From contig NZ_JBBKTU010000001.1 in the NCBI RefSeq assembly GCF_037892605.1, positions 3,658,001-3,722,000 on the forward strand: DNA of 64,000 nt, in the 5' to 3' direction. This DNA comes from Lacibacter sp. H407 (lineage in GTDB: Bacteria > Bacteroidota > Bacteroidia > Chitinophagales > Chitinophagaceae). A program made the position numbers and the translations under genes. This document shows, one piece after another, positions 46,595 to 56,821 of this stretch. Each line of letters starts with the position of its first letter. The stretch's first letter is position 1. Below the pieces are notes generated by a model. That model was not told the DNA's origin. It did no database searches and saw only the letters and a program-made list of their open reading frames with translations.

Positions 46595-47773
46595 ATGATC
46601 TCTGTAACAGAAGCAAAACAAATTATTTCATCAAATGTAACAGCATTAAACCCTGTTACGGTTTCCCTGTTACAGGCAAGAGCGAAAATATTGGCAGCCG
46701 ATGTATTTGCAACCGTTGATATTCCTGCATTTCCGCAATCGGCGATGGATGGTTATGCATTTGCATTTGATGATCTGCAAAAAGAATTGATCATCGAAGG
46801 AGAAATGGCTGCAGGAAGCTCATCATCTGTTGAAGTGGCAGCCGGTAAAGCTATCCGCATTTTTACAGGAGCGTCTGTTCCTGCAGGAGCCGATACGGTG
46901 GTGATGCAGGAAAAAGTAAGAACAGAAAATGGCATCTTAATTATTGAAGATGATAAACTGCAACGCAACAGCAATGTTCGTTCCGTTGGCTCCGAAATAA
47001 AAGCCGGTGAACTGGCTTTGCCGAAAGGAAGTGTGCTTACCGCTGCTGCAATTGGTTTTTTAGCAGGGATCGGTATTACAGAAGTATCTGTTATTCCTGA
47101 TCCGGTTATCAGCATCATCCTTACCGGCAACGAATTACAAGAGCCGGGCAAAGCATTGGCGTACGGGCAAGTTTATGAATCAAACTCATACAGTTTAACG
47201 ACTGCCTTGGCATCGCTGCATCTTCCGGTTCATCAAATTTATAAGGCAGAAGATGATCCCGAAGTGTTAACGGCAATATTGCAACAGGCGTTGAATGAAA
47301 GTGATCTGGTATTACTCACCGGTGGTGTAAGTGTGGGCGATTACGATTTTGTATTGAAGGCTGCATCTGCTTGTGGAGTAAAACAGCAATTTCATAAAAT
47401 CAAACAACGGCCCGGAAAACCATTGTTCTTTGGTTCGAAAGCGAACAAGCTGGTGTTTGGTTTACCTGGCAATCCTTCGTCGGTACTCACCTGTTTTTAT
47501 GAATACGTAACCGAAGCATTGGCTCTTCAAACAAAACGTCCACTACAATTAAAGACCGTGCAAACAGTTCTGGCGAAAGATTGCATCAAGCCACCGGGAC
47601 TTACACAGTTTCAGAAAGCATATTACAACGGCGAATCGGTGTTGCCCTTAACTGCACAGGAATCGTACAAATTAAATTCCTTTGCAACAGCCAATTGTTT
47701 ATTGGTGCTGAATGGGGAGAAAGAAGAGTACAAAACAAACGATACCGTCACTGTTCATCTTTTACCTGTTTAA
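46595..47773 (+). CDS. moeA: Molybdopterin molybdenumtransferase
   Basis: A 392-residue enzyme that inserts molybdate into adenylated molybdopterin. SAMDGYAF, FTGASVPAGADTVVMQE, LTGNELQEPGKALAYGQVYESNSY and LTGGVSVGDYDFV are MoeA signatures, and GLPGNPSSVLTCFYEYV closes the catalytic domain. The C-terminal domain IV (about 320-392) is present. The frame is open from 46550, but ATG 46595 starts the conserved part. Confidence 0.94.
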   Translation: MISVTEAKQIISSNVTALNPVTVSLLQARAKILAADVFATVDIPAFPQSAMDGYAFAFDDLQKELIIEGEMAAGSSSSVEVAAGKAIRIFTGASVPAGADTVVMQEKVRTENGILIIEDDKLQRNSNVRSVGSEIKAGELALPKGSVLTAAAIGFLAGIGITEVSVIPDPVISIILTGNELQEPGKALAYGQVYESNSYSLTTALASLHLPVHQIYKAEDDPEVLTAILQQALNESDLVLLTGGVSVGDYDFVLKAASACGVKQQFHKIKQRPGKPLFFGSKANKLVFGLPGNPSSVLTCFYEYVTEALALQTKRPLQLKTVQTVLAKDCIKPPGLTQFQKAYYNGESVLPLTAQESYKLNSFATANCLLVLNGEKEEYKTNDTVTVHLLPV

Positions 47774-47778
47774 CTGCA

Positions 47779-48510
47779 ATGGACTTTATTTACCTGTTTT
47801 ATATTCTTTTATTTCTTGTTGCATTTTTATATGCTTCAGTCGGGCATGGTGGCGCCAGCGGTTACCTGGCACTGATGGCCATTTTCAGTATAGCACCTGA
47901 AGTAATGAAACCAACAGCGTTGTTGCTGAATTTATTTGTATCGCTTACATCGTTTATCCAGTTTTATCGGGGTGGTTTTTTTAAATGGAATGTCTTTTGG
48001 CCATTTGCTTTACTATCGGTTCCAATGGCCTATTTTGGTGGCAAGGTTGGTATTGATGCGGATGTTTATAAGAAAATTCTTGGTCTGCTTTTATTGATAC
48101 CGGTTGCAAGATTTCTTTTCTTCAGTAATATTCAGGTAGATGAACCGAAGAAAGTAAATGCGGGGTTAGCTGTCGTAATTGGAGCAGCAATTGGTTTTCT
48201 CTCCGGACTTATCGGAATAGGAGGAGGAATTATTCTCTCGCCAATACTTTTAATGTTAAAGTGGGCAGACATGAAACAGGCGGCAGCAATAAGCGCTTTG
48301 TTCATTTTCGTCAACTCACTTTCAGGTTTGGCTGGACAATTAACAAAAGGTATTCAATTTACAACGGATATGTATCTCTATGTAGTCATAGCTTTTGCGG
48401 GAGGACTGGCCGGTGCTTATTTCGGTTCGGTTAAGTTGAAACAGGGGATGCTGAAATATATGCTGGCAACGGTATTATTAATTGCTGCGGTAAAACTATT
48501 GGTAACCTGA
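47779..48510 (+). CDS. TauE/SafE family membrane transporter
   Basis: A 243-residue integral membrane protein with about 7-8 hydrophobic segments. The N-terminal ASVGHGGASGYLALMAIF and the internal repeat GFLSGLIGIGGGIILSPILLML are the paired TauE/SafE motifs. The family exports sulfur-containing anions such as sulfite or moves related substrates. Its position between moeA and moaD (5-base gap after moeA) hints at a link with Moco or sulfur, possibly an oxyanion; the substrate is not known. ATG 47779 is used. Confidence 0.85.
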   Translation: MDFIYLFYILLFLVAFLYASVGHGGASGYLALMAIFSIAPEVMKPTALLLNLFVSLTSFIQFYRGGFFKWNVFWPFALLSVPMAYFGGKVGIDADVYKKILGLLLLIPVARFLFFSNIQVDEPKKVNAGLAVVIGAAIGFLSGLIGIGGGIILSPILLMLKWADMKQAAAISALFIFVNSLSGLAGQLTKGIQFTTDMYLYVVIAFAGGLAGAYFGSVKLKQGMLKYMLATVLLIAAVKLLVT

Positions 48511-48540
48511 GTTGGTTTATTTTTGCTGCTTAATACAACA

Positions 48541-48774
48541 ATGATGCGTGTGGAGGTTTTATTTTTTGGAAAGCTGGTTGAAATTGCAGGCGCTTCGCTT
48601 ACAATAGATAATGTGAAAACAACCGATGAGTTGTTGGAGCAATTACGTTTGCAATATCCATTGCTTGCTGCAGAAAAATATATGATTGCAGTTGATAAAA
48701 AAGCGATCTCAACAAATACTTCTTTGGCTGATAATTGCTCGGTTGCTTTATTACCTCCTTTCTCCGGCGGATAA
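48541..48774 (+). CDS. moaD: Molybdopterin synthase small subunit
   Basis: A 77-residue ubiquitin-like sulfur carrier ending in the functional Gly-Gly (LLPPFSGG). VEVLFFGKLVEIAG is the usual first strand. ATG 48541 and 48544 are both possible starts. Its C-terminus is adenylated by the MoeB encoded 3 bases downstream and then carries thiocarboxylate sulfur to MoaE. Confidence 0.92.
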   Translation: MMRVEVLFFGKLVEIAGASLTIDNVKTTDELLEQLRLQYPLLAAEKYMIAVDKKAISTNTSLADNCSVALLPPFSGG

Positions 48775-48777
48775 AAC

Positions 48778-49911
48778 ATGAACAACGACAGACTATACGA
48801 ACGTTATCAACGCCAACTGATCCTGAAAGGATTTGGTGCCGAAGCACAACAGAAACTGTTGTCGGCATCTGTATTGGTAATTGGCGCAGGTGGGTTGGGT
48901 TGTCCGGTGTTGCAATATCTTGTTGCGGCCGGTGTAGGTAGTATTGGTATTGTAGATGATGATGTAGTGTCGCTTTCAAACCTGCATCGTCAGGTGTTGT
49001 ACAATGTGCAAATGATTGGCAGGCCGAAAGTTGATTGTGCTGTTGAAGTATTGCAACAGCTGAATCCGCAAGTGAAGTTTACTGTTTACAATGAACGTTT
49101 GACAAATAAAAATGCAGTAAGTATTCTTTCTGCATTTGATTTGATCGTCGATGGCTCCGATAATTTCGCTACACGTTATTTAGTGAATGATGCCTGTGTA
49201 TTATTGAATAAGCCATTGGTCTATGGTGCTATTTCACAATACGAAGGACAGGTGACTGTGTTTAATGTACAACAAAACAATGAACTCTCAGCCAATTACC
49301 GTGATCTGTTTCCGCATCCGCCAAAAGAAGGCGAAGTATTGAACTGTGCTGAAGCGGGTGTACTGGGTGTATTGCCCGGTATCATCGGCAGTATGATGGC
49401 GAATGAAACCATTAAACGCATTACAGGCACAGGATTGTTGCTGGCAAATAAATTATTTACCTATAACACACTCAACAATCAAACCTATGAATTTGAATTG
49501 AGCAAACGTTCAGAAACAGCATCACTCATTCCTGCAACAATAGAAGTATTGCAAGAAACGGATTATGATTGGTTGTGCAGCACTGCTACACTTGCAAACG
49601 AAATTGACGCAACTGCATTTAATGAAATGATTGCTCAAGGCAAAGCTGCTATTGTTGATGTGCGGGAAAAAGATGAACTGCCTGTTGTAACAGAATTCAG
49701 TCATATGCAGATTTCGTTAAGCCAATTGCAGCAACATACCTCGTGGTTAACAGAAGATACGATTGTTGTATTTTGTTTATCAGGCAAGCGAAGTGCTGCA
49801 GCGGCTAAACAGTTGACTGAATTATTTGGCAGCTCAAAAAAGATCTATAGTTTAAAAGGCGGTATTCAGCAATGGGTGCAGCAAAAAAATAAACCGTGTA
49901 ATGGAACGTAA
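48778..49911 (+). CDS. moeB: MoeB/ThiF-type adenylyltransferase with C-terminal rhodanese domain
   Basis: A 377-residue E1-like enzyme. The ThiF domain (1-245) has VLVIGAGGLGCPVLQYLVAAGVG, DDDVVSLSNLHRQVLY and NCAEAGVLGVLPGIIG. The rhodanese domain (about 270-375) has the active Cys in VVFCLSGKRSAAAA, so one protein can both adenylate MoaD and supply its sulfur. The first zinc-binding Cys pair of E. coli MoeB is replaced (NYRDLFPHPP), a variation I think is frequent in Bacteroidota. It overlaps moaE by 11 bases. Confidence 0.9.
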   Translation: MNNDRLYERYQRQLILKGFGAEAQQKLLSASVLVIGAGGLGCPVLQYLVAAGVGSIGIVDDDVVSLSNLHRQVLYNVQMIGRPKVDCAVEVLQQLNPQVKFTVYNERLTNKNAVSILSAFDLIVDGSDNFATRYLVNDACVLLNKPLVYGAISQYEGQVTVFNVQQNNELSANYRDLFPHPPKEGEVLNCAEAGVLGVLPGIIGSMMANETIKRITGTGLLLANKLFTYNTLNNQTYEFELSKRSETASLIPATIEVLQETDYDWLCSTATLANEIDATAFNEMIAQGKAAIVDVREKDELPVVTEFSHMQISLSQLQQHTSWLTEDTIVVFCLSGKRSAAAAKQLTELFGSSKKIYSLKGGIQQWVQQKNKPCNGT

Positions 49912-50341
49912 ACCCAAGAATATATTTACGCAAGGAGCTATTGATCCTGCCTTTATTGCTGACAGTATTGCCAAGCATAGTTCAAAAACGAATATTGGCG
50001 GACATAGCATTTTCTTAGGGCAGGTGAGGGCAGATGTAATTGATGAGAAGAAAGTAACAGCCATTGAATATACGACTTACGAAGAACTGGCATTAGAAAA
50101 GATGCATGTCATTCGTGAAGAGACGTTTGCTAAATATGAACTCACCTGTATGCATATTCATCACAGTTTGGGTACAGTGGCAGCAGGAGAAATCTGTTTG
50201 TTTGTGTTTACATCCTCCGCACATCGCCGTGCAGCCATTGATGCCTGCAACGAAGTAGTGGAACGCATTAAAACAGAATTACCGGTTTGGGGAAAGGAAT
50301 TATTCGAAGATGAAACGCATCAATGGAAAGTAAATCAATAA
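49901..50341 (+). CDS. moaE: Molybdopterin synthase catalytic subunit
   Basis: A 146-residue subunit that joins with MoaD to make molybdopterin. GHSIFLGQVRADVIDEKKVTAIEYTTYEELA, HHSLGTVAAGEICLFVFTSSAHRRAAIDACNEVVERIK and the Lys in PVWGKELFED are MoaE signatures, including the catalytic Lys region. It starts inside the end of moeB, implying translational coupling. Confidence 0.94.
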   Translation: MERKPKNIFTQGAIDPAFIADSIAKHSSKTNIGGHSIFLGQVRADVIDEKKVTAIEYTTYEELALEKMHVIREETFAKYELTCMHIHHSLGTVAAGEICLFVFTSSAHRRAAIDACNEVVERIKTELPVWGKELFEDETHQWKVNQ

Positions 50342-50344
50342 ACA

Positions 50345-51262
50345 ATGGTCGACATTACGCATAAATCAACAACCTTACGCCAGGCAATTGCCACAGCATT
50401 ACTTACTGTTTCTAAACAGGAAACCATTGCTGCTATTCAAAACAAAACCGTTCCCAAAGGCGACGTTTTTGAATTTTCACGTGCAGCCGGCTTGTTGGCC
50501 ATCAAAAAAACAAGTGATGTGATTCCTGATTGTCATCCGTTGCCGGTTGAGTTTGCTTCCATCAAACATTCAATCGATGGTTTAAGTATTTTGATTTCAG
50601 TTGAAGTGCATACCATTTATAAAACAGGAGTGGAAGTAGAAGCAATGCATGGCGCAGCTATCACTGCACTAACCATGTACGACATGTTGAAGCCCTTGGA
50701 TAAAGGCGTTGAAATATCTTCCATCAAACTCGAAAGTAAGAAAGGTGGTAAAACAGATTTCAAAGATGAACTGAAAGAAAGCATCCGCACTGCAGTAATT
50801 GTTTGTTCCGATTCTGTTGCAGCAGGTACAAAAGAAGACCGCAGCGGCAAAGCTATTCTCCAAAAATTAGAACAACATCAACTTAAAGCATCAGTGTATG
50901 AAATTATCCCTGATGAGTTTGATGTGATTCAAGCCAAAGCAAAAAAATACAGCGAAGAAAACTATAATCTCATTTTATTTACAGGCGGCACCGGGCTTTC
51001 ACCCAGAGATATTACGCCCGATGCTATTCAACCATTACTCGATAGGGAAATTCCCGGTATGATGGAAGCTGCCCGCAGCTATGGTCAACAACGTACACCG
51101 TATGCGATGTTATCGAGAGGTGTTGCAGGTTTTATCGGTAACTCACTCGTAATTACATTACCCGGCTCAACAAAAGGAGCAGAAGAAACCATGGATGCAT
51201 TGTTCCCTTATGTGTTGCATTTATTTCGGGTGGCGAAGGGAATGCGGCACGATGAGAAGTAA
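50345..51262 (+). CDS. moaCB: Bifunctional MoaC-MoaB/Mog protein
   Basis: A 305-residue fusion. Residues 1-150 form MoaC, cyclic pyranopterin monophosphate synthase: [26 protein letters not shown] with the conserved His, and [22 protein letters not shown]. Residues about 155-305 form a MoaB/MogA domain that adenylates molybdopterin: [32 protein letters not shown]. The fusion joins the first-phase and third-phase steps in one chain. It completes the Moco block and follows moaE by 3 bases. Confidence 0.94.
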   Translation: MVDITHKSTTLRQAIATALLTVSKQETIAAIQNKTVPKGDVFEFSRAAGLLAIKKTSDVIPDCHPLPVEFASIKHSIDGLSILISVEVHTIYKTGVEVEAMHGAAITALTMYDMLKPLDKGVEISSIKLESKKGGKTDFKDELKESIRTAVIVCSDSVAAGTKEDRSGKAILQKLEQHQLKASVYEIIPDEFDVIQAKAKKYSEENYNLILFTGGTGLSPRDITPDAIQPLLDREIPGMMEAARSYGQQRTPYAMLSRGVAGFIGNSLVITLPGSTKGAEETMDALFPYVLHLFRVAKGMRHDEK

Positions 51263-51280
51263 AAACCAAACGAATTCTGC

Positions 51281-52177
51281 TTAATTCAGATTGCGATATT
51301 CATTCGGCGATTGCCCGACACGTTGTTTAAACAGTCGTGTAAAATGCTGCGGATATTTGAATCCTAACTCATACGCTATTTCACTTACTGATTTACTCCG
51401 GTCGAAGATCCGTTCTTTCGCAACATCGATCATTTTTGATTGAATGTACTCCTGTGCCGTTTTACCGGTTTCTTTTTTAATAAGGTCGCCAAAATAGTTG
51501 GCTGATAAATTCAATTCACCTGCACAATAAGCTACAGAAGGCAAACCGACTGTTTGTGGTTTGTCTGATTGAAAATAGTCATTTAATAAATTCTCAAATT
51601 TTTCGAGGATGCCTTTATGCGGATTGTCACGTGTAATAAATTGGCGGTCGTAGAAACGAATACAATAATCTAAAAACAATTCAATATTCGATACGATCAA
51701 TCGCTTACTGTGTTTGTCGATGGCTTGCTCCAATTCAAATTCAATTTTTGAAAAACAATCGAGAATAATTTTTCGTTCACGTTCTGATAAATGCAATGCT
51801 TCGTTCGATTGATAACCAAAAAAACTATAATCCTGTATATGCCTGCCAAGCGAAGTGCCATGTATCAGATCAGGATGAAAAACCAATGCATGTCCTTTTG
51901 GTTGATACGTTTCGCCATTATTGTTTACACCTGCAACCTGTCCCGGCGCAAGAAAAACCAATGTGCCTTCCTGGTAATCGTAGGTATGACGGCCATACAC
52001 TAAGTCGCCACATTTTACATCTTTCAAAAAGATGGTGTAGAATCCAAAGTACATGCGTGAACCCTGGCGTGGAGCCGCTTTTGATAAGTCAACCACACTC
52101 ACCAGCGGATGTCTGGTTTCGTTGTTGTTGAAAACATTGTAATCGTTAATGGTTTCAAATCTGCGCATCTCATTCAT
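51281..52177 (-). CDS. AraC family transcriptional regulator
   Basis: A 298-residue regulator with an N-terminal cupin-like sensor (residues about 30-150, GTLVFLAPGQVAGVNN, GHALVFHPDLIHGTSLG) and a C-terminal double HTH (about 200-298, NLSANYFGDLIKKETGKTAQEYI, VSEIAYELGFKYPQHFTRLFKQ, VGQSPNEYRNLN). The frame stays open upstream to 52390, but ATG 52177 (MNEMRRFETIND) starts the usual family sequence and leaves the regulatory spacer free. It is divergent from an aldo/keto reductase, the typical partner of this type of regulator in Bacteroidota. Confidence 0.85.
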   Translation of the reverse strand: MNEMRRFETINDYNVFNNNETRHPLVSVVDLSKAAPRQGSRMYFGFYTIFLKDVKCGDLVYGRHTYDYQEGTLVFLAPGQVAGVNNNGETYQPKGHALVFHPDLIHGTSLGRHIQDYSFFGYQSNEALHLSERERKIILDCFSKIEFELEQAIDKHSKRLIVSNIELFLDYCIRFYDRQFITRDNPHKGILEKFENLLNDYFQSDKPQTVGLPSVAYCAGELNLSANYFGDLIKKETGKTAQEYIQSKMIDVAKERIFDRSKSVSEIAYELGFKYPQHFTRLFKQRVGQSPNEYRNLN

Positions 52178-52240
52178 AGCAAAATATTTTACTCTATCAA
52201 AGCTACAGCTTTCCTCATCTGTTACCCAACCCTCAAGGCC

Positions 52241-52282
52241 AAAACAGTAATCTTGGTAGGTAAAACAGTAATCTGTATAACG
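52241..52282. promoter_or_regulatory. 42-bp direct-repeat block, copy 1 (candidate AraC operator)
   Basis: CAAAACAGTAATCTTGG and GTAAAACAGTAATCTGTAT form two half-sites about 21 bases apart. The whole block matches 35 of 42 positions at 58991-59032, before the second molybdenum-hydroxylase operon. It lies 47 bases before the aldo/keto reductase start and about 65 from the AraC start. Confidence 0.65.
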
Positions 52283-52313
52283 TAAGGGTGGTTTATTAAA
52301 GTCACCTTTGTAA

Positions 52314-53312
<999 letters not shown>

Positions 53313-53342
53313 TTTTTCTACTGTTCAATACTATTAATTGAG

Positions 53343-53951
53343 GTGAAATTGAATTCCGGATATATCGTAACATTCATGATCGCTTTTGTTTTTCTTTCTG
53401 GCTGTGCAACAGCTCAGCAGGAATTGAAAGACAAGAATGTGTTGATCGTTTATCTATCCCGAACAAAAAACACGAAGGCAGTTGCAGAGATCATCCACAA
53501 AAATACCGGTGGCACTTTAGTTGAATTAGTACTTGCCAATCCTTATCCCGAAGATTACAAAACAATAGTAGAGCAGGTGGCAAAAGAAAATGCAACAGGA
53601 TTTCTGCCGCCTTTGAAAACAAAGATTGACAACATCGGGCAATACGATATTGTGTTCATTGGGTTTCCTACATGGGGAATGCAATTGCCACCACCCATGA
53701 AAACTTTCTTAAAGCAATATGATCTGAGTGGAAAAACAGTGATTCCTTTTAATACAAATGCAGGCTATGGTGTGGGAAGTGGTTTTGAAACTTTAAAGAC
53801 ATTATGTACGGGCTGTAGCGTGCTGAACGGGTTTTCAACAAAAGGAGGGATAGAAAGAGACGGGGTTTTATTTGTAATGCTGGGAGAAAAAGAAAAGCAG
53901 GTGGAAATTGAAGTAAAGAAGTGGTTACAAAAAGCGGCAAAAGCTTTCTAA
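53343..53951 (+). CDS. Flavodoxin-like exported protein
   Basis: A 202-residue protein with a flavodoxin fold: VLIVYLSRTKNTKAVAEIIHKNTGG (FMN phosphate loop region), IGQYDIVFIGFPTWGMQLPPPMKTFL and VIPFNTNAGYGVGSGFETL. The N-terminus MKLNSGYIVTFMIAFVFLSGC has a lipobox, so it is probably a lipoprotein. The start is GTG 53343; ATG 53376 would leave too short a signal sequence. It could pass electrons to nearby redox enzymes. Confidence 0.82.
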   Translation: MKLNSGYIVTFMIAFVFLSGCATAQQELKDKNVLIVYLSRTKNTKAVAEIIHKNTGGTLVELVLANPYPEDYKTIVEQVAKENATGFLPPLKTKIDNIGQYDIVFIGFPTWGMQLPPPMKTFLKQYDLSGKTVIPFNTNAGYGVGSGFETLKTLCTGCSVLNGFSTKGGIERDGVLFVMLGEKEKQVEIEVKKWLQKAAKAF

Positions 53952-54030
53952 TTTTAAATGCCTTACATTAAATAATGATAGAGAATAAATCAACAACAAT
54001 TCCGAATCGTAAACATTTAAATACAACAAT

Positions 54031-54507
54031 ATGAAATTAACGATGCTTGGCTTTTGTTTTTTGTTAGCAACTGTACAATGCAGCACTGCGCAACAAACAA
54101 TCGGTAATCCTTCTGCAACAGAGCAGGAGATCATTAACCTCTCAAAGCAGAAATGGCTTTGGATGTCAGATAAAAATACAGATACGCTTGCCTCGCTCTT
54201 TCATGCGAAATCGATGTTTGTGCATATGGGCGGAAGCTGGGGAAAGGAACAGGAGATCAACGTGATCAAAAGCGGTGGCATCTGGTATAAGAAAGCAGAA
54301 GTTTACTCAGCCTCTGTGAACATTATTGGCAATACAGCCATCCTGTTAAACGACATCGACTTAGTGGCTGTTGTTGGCGGAAACGAAGTGGTCAATCCGT
54401 TTATGGTTACGGAAGTATATATCAAAGAAAATGGGAAATGGACGATGGGTTCACTTACGTTTTCAAAGTTGATGAGGCCGGTTAAATTGAACGATACTAA
54501 TAAATAG
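54031..54507 (+). CDS. Exported NTF2-like (DUF4440) protein
   Basis: A 158-residue protein with a signal peptide (ends CSTAQ) and a SnoaL/NTF2-like cone fold: EIINLSKQKWLWMSDKNTDTLASLFHAKSMFVHMGG, then FMVTEVYIKENGKWTMGSLTFSKL. The function of this family is mixed (small-molecule binding or isomerase). The next gene is a frameshifted paralogue. Confidence 0.8.
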   Translation: MKLTMLGFCFLLATVQCSTAQQTIGNPSATEQEIINLSKQKWLWMSDKNTDTLASLFHAKSMFVHMGGSWGKEQEINVIKSGGIWYKKAEVYSASVNIIGNTAILLNDIDLVAVVGGNEVVNPFMVTEVYIKENGKWTMGSLTFSKLMRPVKLNDTNK

Positions 54508-54580
54508 CATTTTTGAAGCAATATTTTAAACCCGAAAGTGCTAAAAAGATAAATCGTTAAACCAATAAAAAAGTAGCTAT

Positions 54581-55059
54581 ATGAAACTGTCAATTGCAGG
54601 AATGTATTTTTTACTAATAAGCTTAACGATAGGCTGTTCATCACAAAAGAACAGTTCGTCCTCTGCCAACAACGCCAGTTCGCAGCAGGAAATTATCAGC
54701 CTCTCGAAAGAGAAATGGCAGTGGATGGCAGATAAGAATGTAGATAAGCTGGCCACCCTCTTTCACGATCAATCAAAATTTGTGCATATGAGTGGAACCT
54801 GAAAAAGGCCGAGGAACTGGAGATCATTAAAACAGGAAGCATCTGGTACAAAAAAGCAGATGTGCACGACGTTGCAGTAGAAATTGTTGATGACGTTGCC
54901 ACTGTTTGGAACCGCATTACGCTGACCGCTATGGTTCGCAACACCGATGCTGTAACTGAATTTACAGTTACTGAAGTATACAAAAAGCAACAAGGCAATT
55001 GGAAGTTATTGGCGCTAACATTCAGCAGCGTTCGGGATACACATCAAATTAAACATTAG
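54581..55059 (+). pseudogene. Frameshifted NTF2-like paralogue
   Basis: The first part (54581-54802, signal peptide/lipobox LTIGC, then EIISLSKEKWQWMADKNVDKLATLFHDQSKFVHMSGT) ends at TGA 54800-54802. The rest continues in another frame to 55059 (ELEIIKTGSIWYKKADVHDVAVEIV...FTVTEVYKKQQGNWKLLALTFSSV). Alignment with the intact neighbour shows one base lost at the Trp codon (agc TGG gga against acc TG-aaa). Restoring it gives a full-length protein. A sequencing error would look the same. Confidence 0.8.
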
Positions 55060-55087
55060 TTGTATCGAACATAAAAAAGAAAGTTGT

Positions 55088-56236
55088 ATGGGTACAATAA
55101 AGTTTTTCGCAGTTCTGATATTGTTTGCATCTTGTTTTATTATAGTAAATGCTCAGCAATCGATGCATACAAACGAAAGCTTATATAAGAAACAGCAAAG
55201 CATTGTTCTCATTTCAGCATTTACAGCCAAAGGAGATCAGCTGCAATTGCATAAAGCATTGAATGATGGATTAGATGCCGGTTTAACGGTGAATGATGTG
55301 AAAGAAGTTTTGGTGCAGTTATATGCTTACGCCGGATTTCCACGCAGCTTAAATGCACTCAACAGTTTTATGAGTGTATTGAAAGAACGTAAACAAAAAG
55401 GCATCAATGATGTGCAGGGCAAAGAACCCAAGCCATTGCCAACAAATCAAAGCAAGCTTCAATTCGGTACCGAAATGCAAACCAAACTTGTTGGGCAACC
55501 TGTAAAGGGTGAAGTGTATACGTTTGCACCCGCCATTGATCAGTTTTTAAAAGAGCATTTGTTTGGCGATATTTTTGGGCGGGATAATATCGACTGGAAA
55601 ACAAGAGAGATCGCTACTATTGCTGCGTTGGCCGGATTGGGTGGCGCAGAAAATCAGTTACGTTCTCATTTCAATGTAGGCATCTATAACGGATTGACCG
55701 AGCAGCAACTTGTTGACTTAGTTTCCATCATTCACACAAAAGTCTCTACAAAAGATGGCATTGCTGCAAATGAAGTATTAAAGACTGTGTTGAAACAAAA
55801 TCCAACTGCAATACCTATTCATGAAACAAATAACAACAAGTTGCCTGCACACATTTTCCCGACAGGAGATAAGATCACAAATAATAATTTCACGGGCACT
55901 GCTTATCTGCAACCGCTTGTTGCCAGCGATAGTCTTAATCAAACATCAGTAGGTAATGTAACGTTTGAACCCGGGGCAAGAACAAACTGGCATTATCATC
56001 CGGGAGGACAAATTTTATTGGTGATCGATGGAGTAGGGTATTACCAGGAGAAAGGAAGTCCAAAAAAGATCCTGCGTAAAGGTGATACTGTAAAGTGTCC
56101 GCCAAATGTTGTTCATTGGCATGGCGCAAGTGTTGACTCCGCATTTGTTCAGGTTGCCATTACCAACACGCAAAAAAGCGCTGTCGTTTGGTTGAAGCCG
56201 GTGACGGACGAAGAGTACAGAAGCAATAACAAATAG
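55088..56236 (+). CDS. Exported carboxymuconolactone decarboxylase/cupin fusion protein
   Basis: A 382-residue protein with a signal peptide (ends IVNAQ), two CMD/AhpD-like helical modules (about 40-110 and 145-230; FGRDNIDWKTREIATIAALAGLGGAENQLRSHFNVG is the clearest) and a C-terminal cupin (about 270-375) with metal-type His in TNWHYHPGGQILLVIDG and VHWHGAS. No Cys pair of AhpD type is seen, so a decarboxylase or non-redox role is more likely than peroxidase activity. It lies upstream of the molybdenum hydroxylases and could process a related compound. Confidence 0.83.
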   Translation: MGTIKFFAVLILFASCFIIVNAQQSMHTNESLYKKQQSIVLISAFTAKGDQLQLHKALNDGLDAGLTVNDVKEVLVQLYAYAGFPRSLNALNSFMSVLKERKQKGINDVQGKEPKPLPTNQSKLQFGTEMQTKLVGQPVKGEVYTFAPAIDQFLKEHLFGDIFGRDNIDWKTREIATIAALAGLGGAENQLRSHFNVGIYNGLTEQQLVDLVSIIHTKVSTKDGIAANEVLKTVLKQNPTAIPIHETNNNKLPAHIFPTGDKITNNNFTGTAYLQPLVASDSLNQTSVGNVTFEPGARTNWHYHPGGQILLVIDGVGYYQEKGSPKKILRKGDTVKCPPNVVHWHGASVDSAFVQVAITNTQKSAVVWLKPVTDEEYRSNNK

Positions 56237-56323
56237 CAATTCTTTTTACACTGTTCCCGCTAATCTCCACAAAACAGTCATTCATATAATTGTCGTTGGT
56301 TTTACGTTTTTATATTTTGAGAA

Positions 56324-56351
56324 TAACTAACTTCCCTAAAAGTATTCCATT
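56324..56351 (+). promoter_or_regulatory. Conserved leader before 2Fe-2S subunit gene, copy 1
   Basis: The 28 bases before the start codon (TAACTAACTTCCCTAAAAGT...) match 23 of 28 positions of the leader at 59206-59233, which precedes the paralogous gene. This suggests either a retained leader after duplication or a shared translation signal. Confidence 0.5.
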
Positions 56352-56819
56352 ATGGCAGCTATCAATTTGAATGTAAATGGTAAAACGCTATCGGTTGATG
56401 TTGATCCGGCAACACCTTTGTTATGGGTGCTGCGTGATCATTTAAATCTGGTTGGTACAAAATTCGGTTGCGGAATGGCACAATGTGGTGCATGTACTGT
56501 CCATTTAAACGGTAACGCCGTACGTTCCTGTTCATTACCGGTTTCATCTGTAAAAAATAATGCAATTGTTACCATTGAAGGGTTAAGCGAAAAGGGTGAT
56601 CATCCGTTGCAGCAGGCATGGGAAGAACTTGATGTGTCGCAGTGTGGTTATTGCCAGGCGGGCCAGATCATGAGTGCGGCTGCCTTGTTAAAACGCAATC
56701 CAAAACCAACCGATCAGGACATTGACAATGCGATGTCGGGAAATATCTGCAGATGCGGAACACATGTCCGCATTCGCAAAGCAATACATTTAGCAGCCAA
56801 AACACAAAGCAAAAAATAA
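56352..56819 (+). CDS. 2Fe-2S subunit of molybdenum hydroxylase, copy 1
   Basis: A 155-residue xanthine-oxidase-family small subunit (IorA-like) with two 2Fe-2S clusters: plant-type [15 protein letters not shown]-type ligands near residues 40-60 and the four-helix CQYC-type [10 protein letters not shown] plus CRCGTH near 98-135. It passes electrons from the Mo subunit encoded 2 bases downstream. It has no signal peptide and may ride out with the Tat-exported partner. Confidence 0.93.
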   Translation: MAAINLNVNGKTLSVDVDPATPLLWVLRDHLNLVGTKFGCGMAQCGACTVHLNGNAVRSCSLPVSSVKNNAIVTIEGLSEKGDHPLQQAWEELDVSQCGYCQAGQIMSAAALLKRNPKPTDQDIDNAMSGNICRCGTHVRIRKAIHLAAKTQSKK

Positions 56820-56821
56820 TT

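Noticed and set aside
54790-54815. Programmed frameshift or selenocysteine reading at TGA 54800
   Set aside because: The paralogue has Trp here and alignment needs a lost base; the local sequence has no convincing slippery site or SECIS-like stem, so a simple deletion is favoured.
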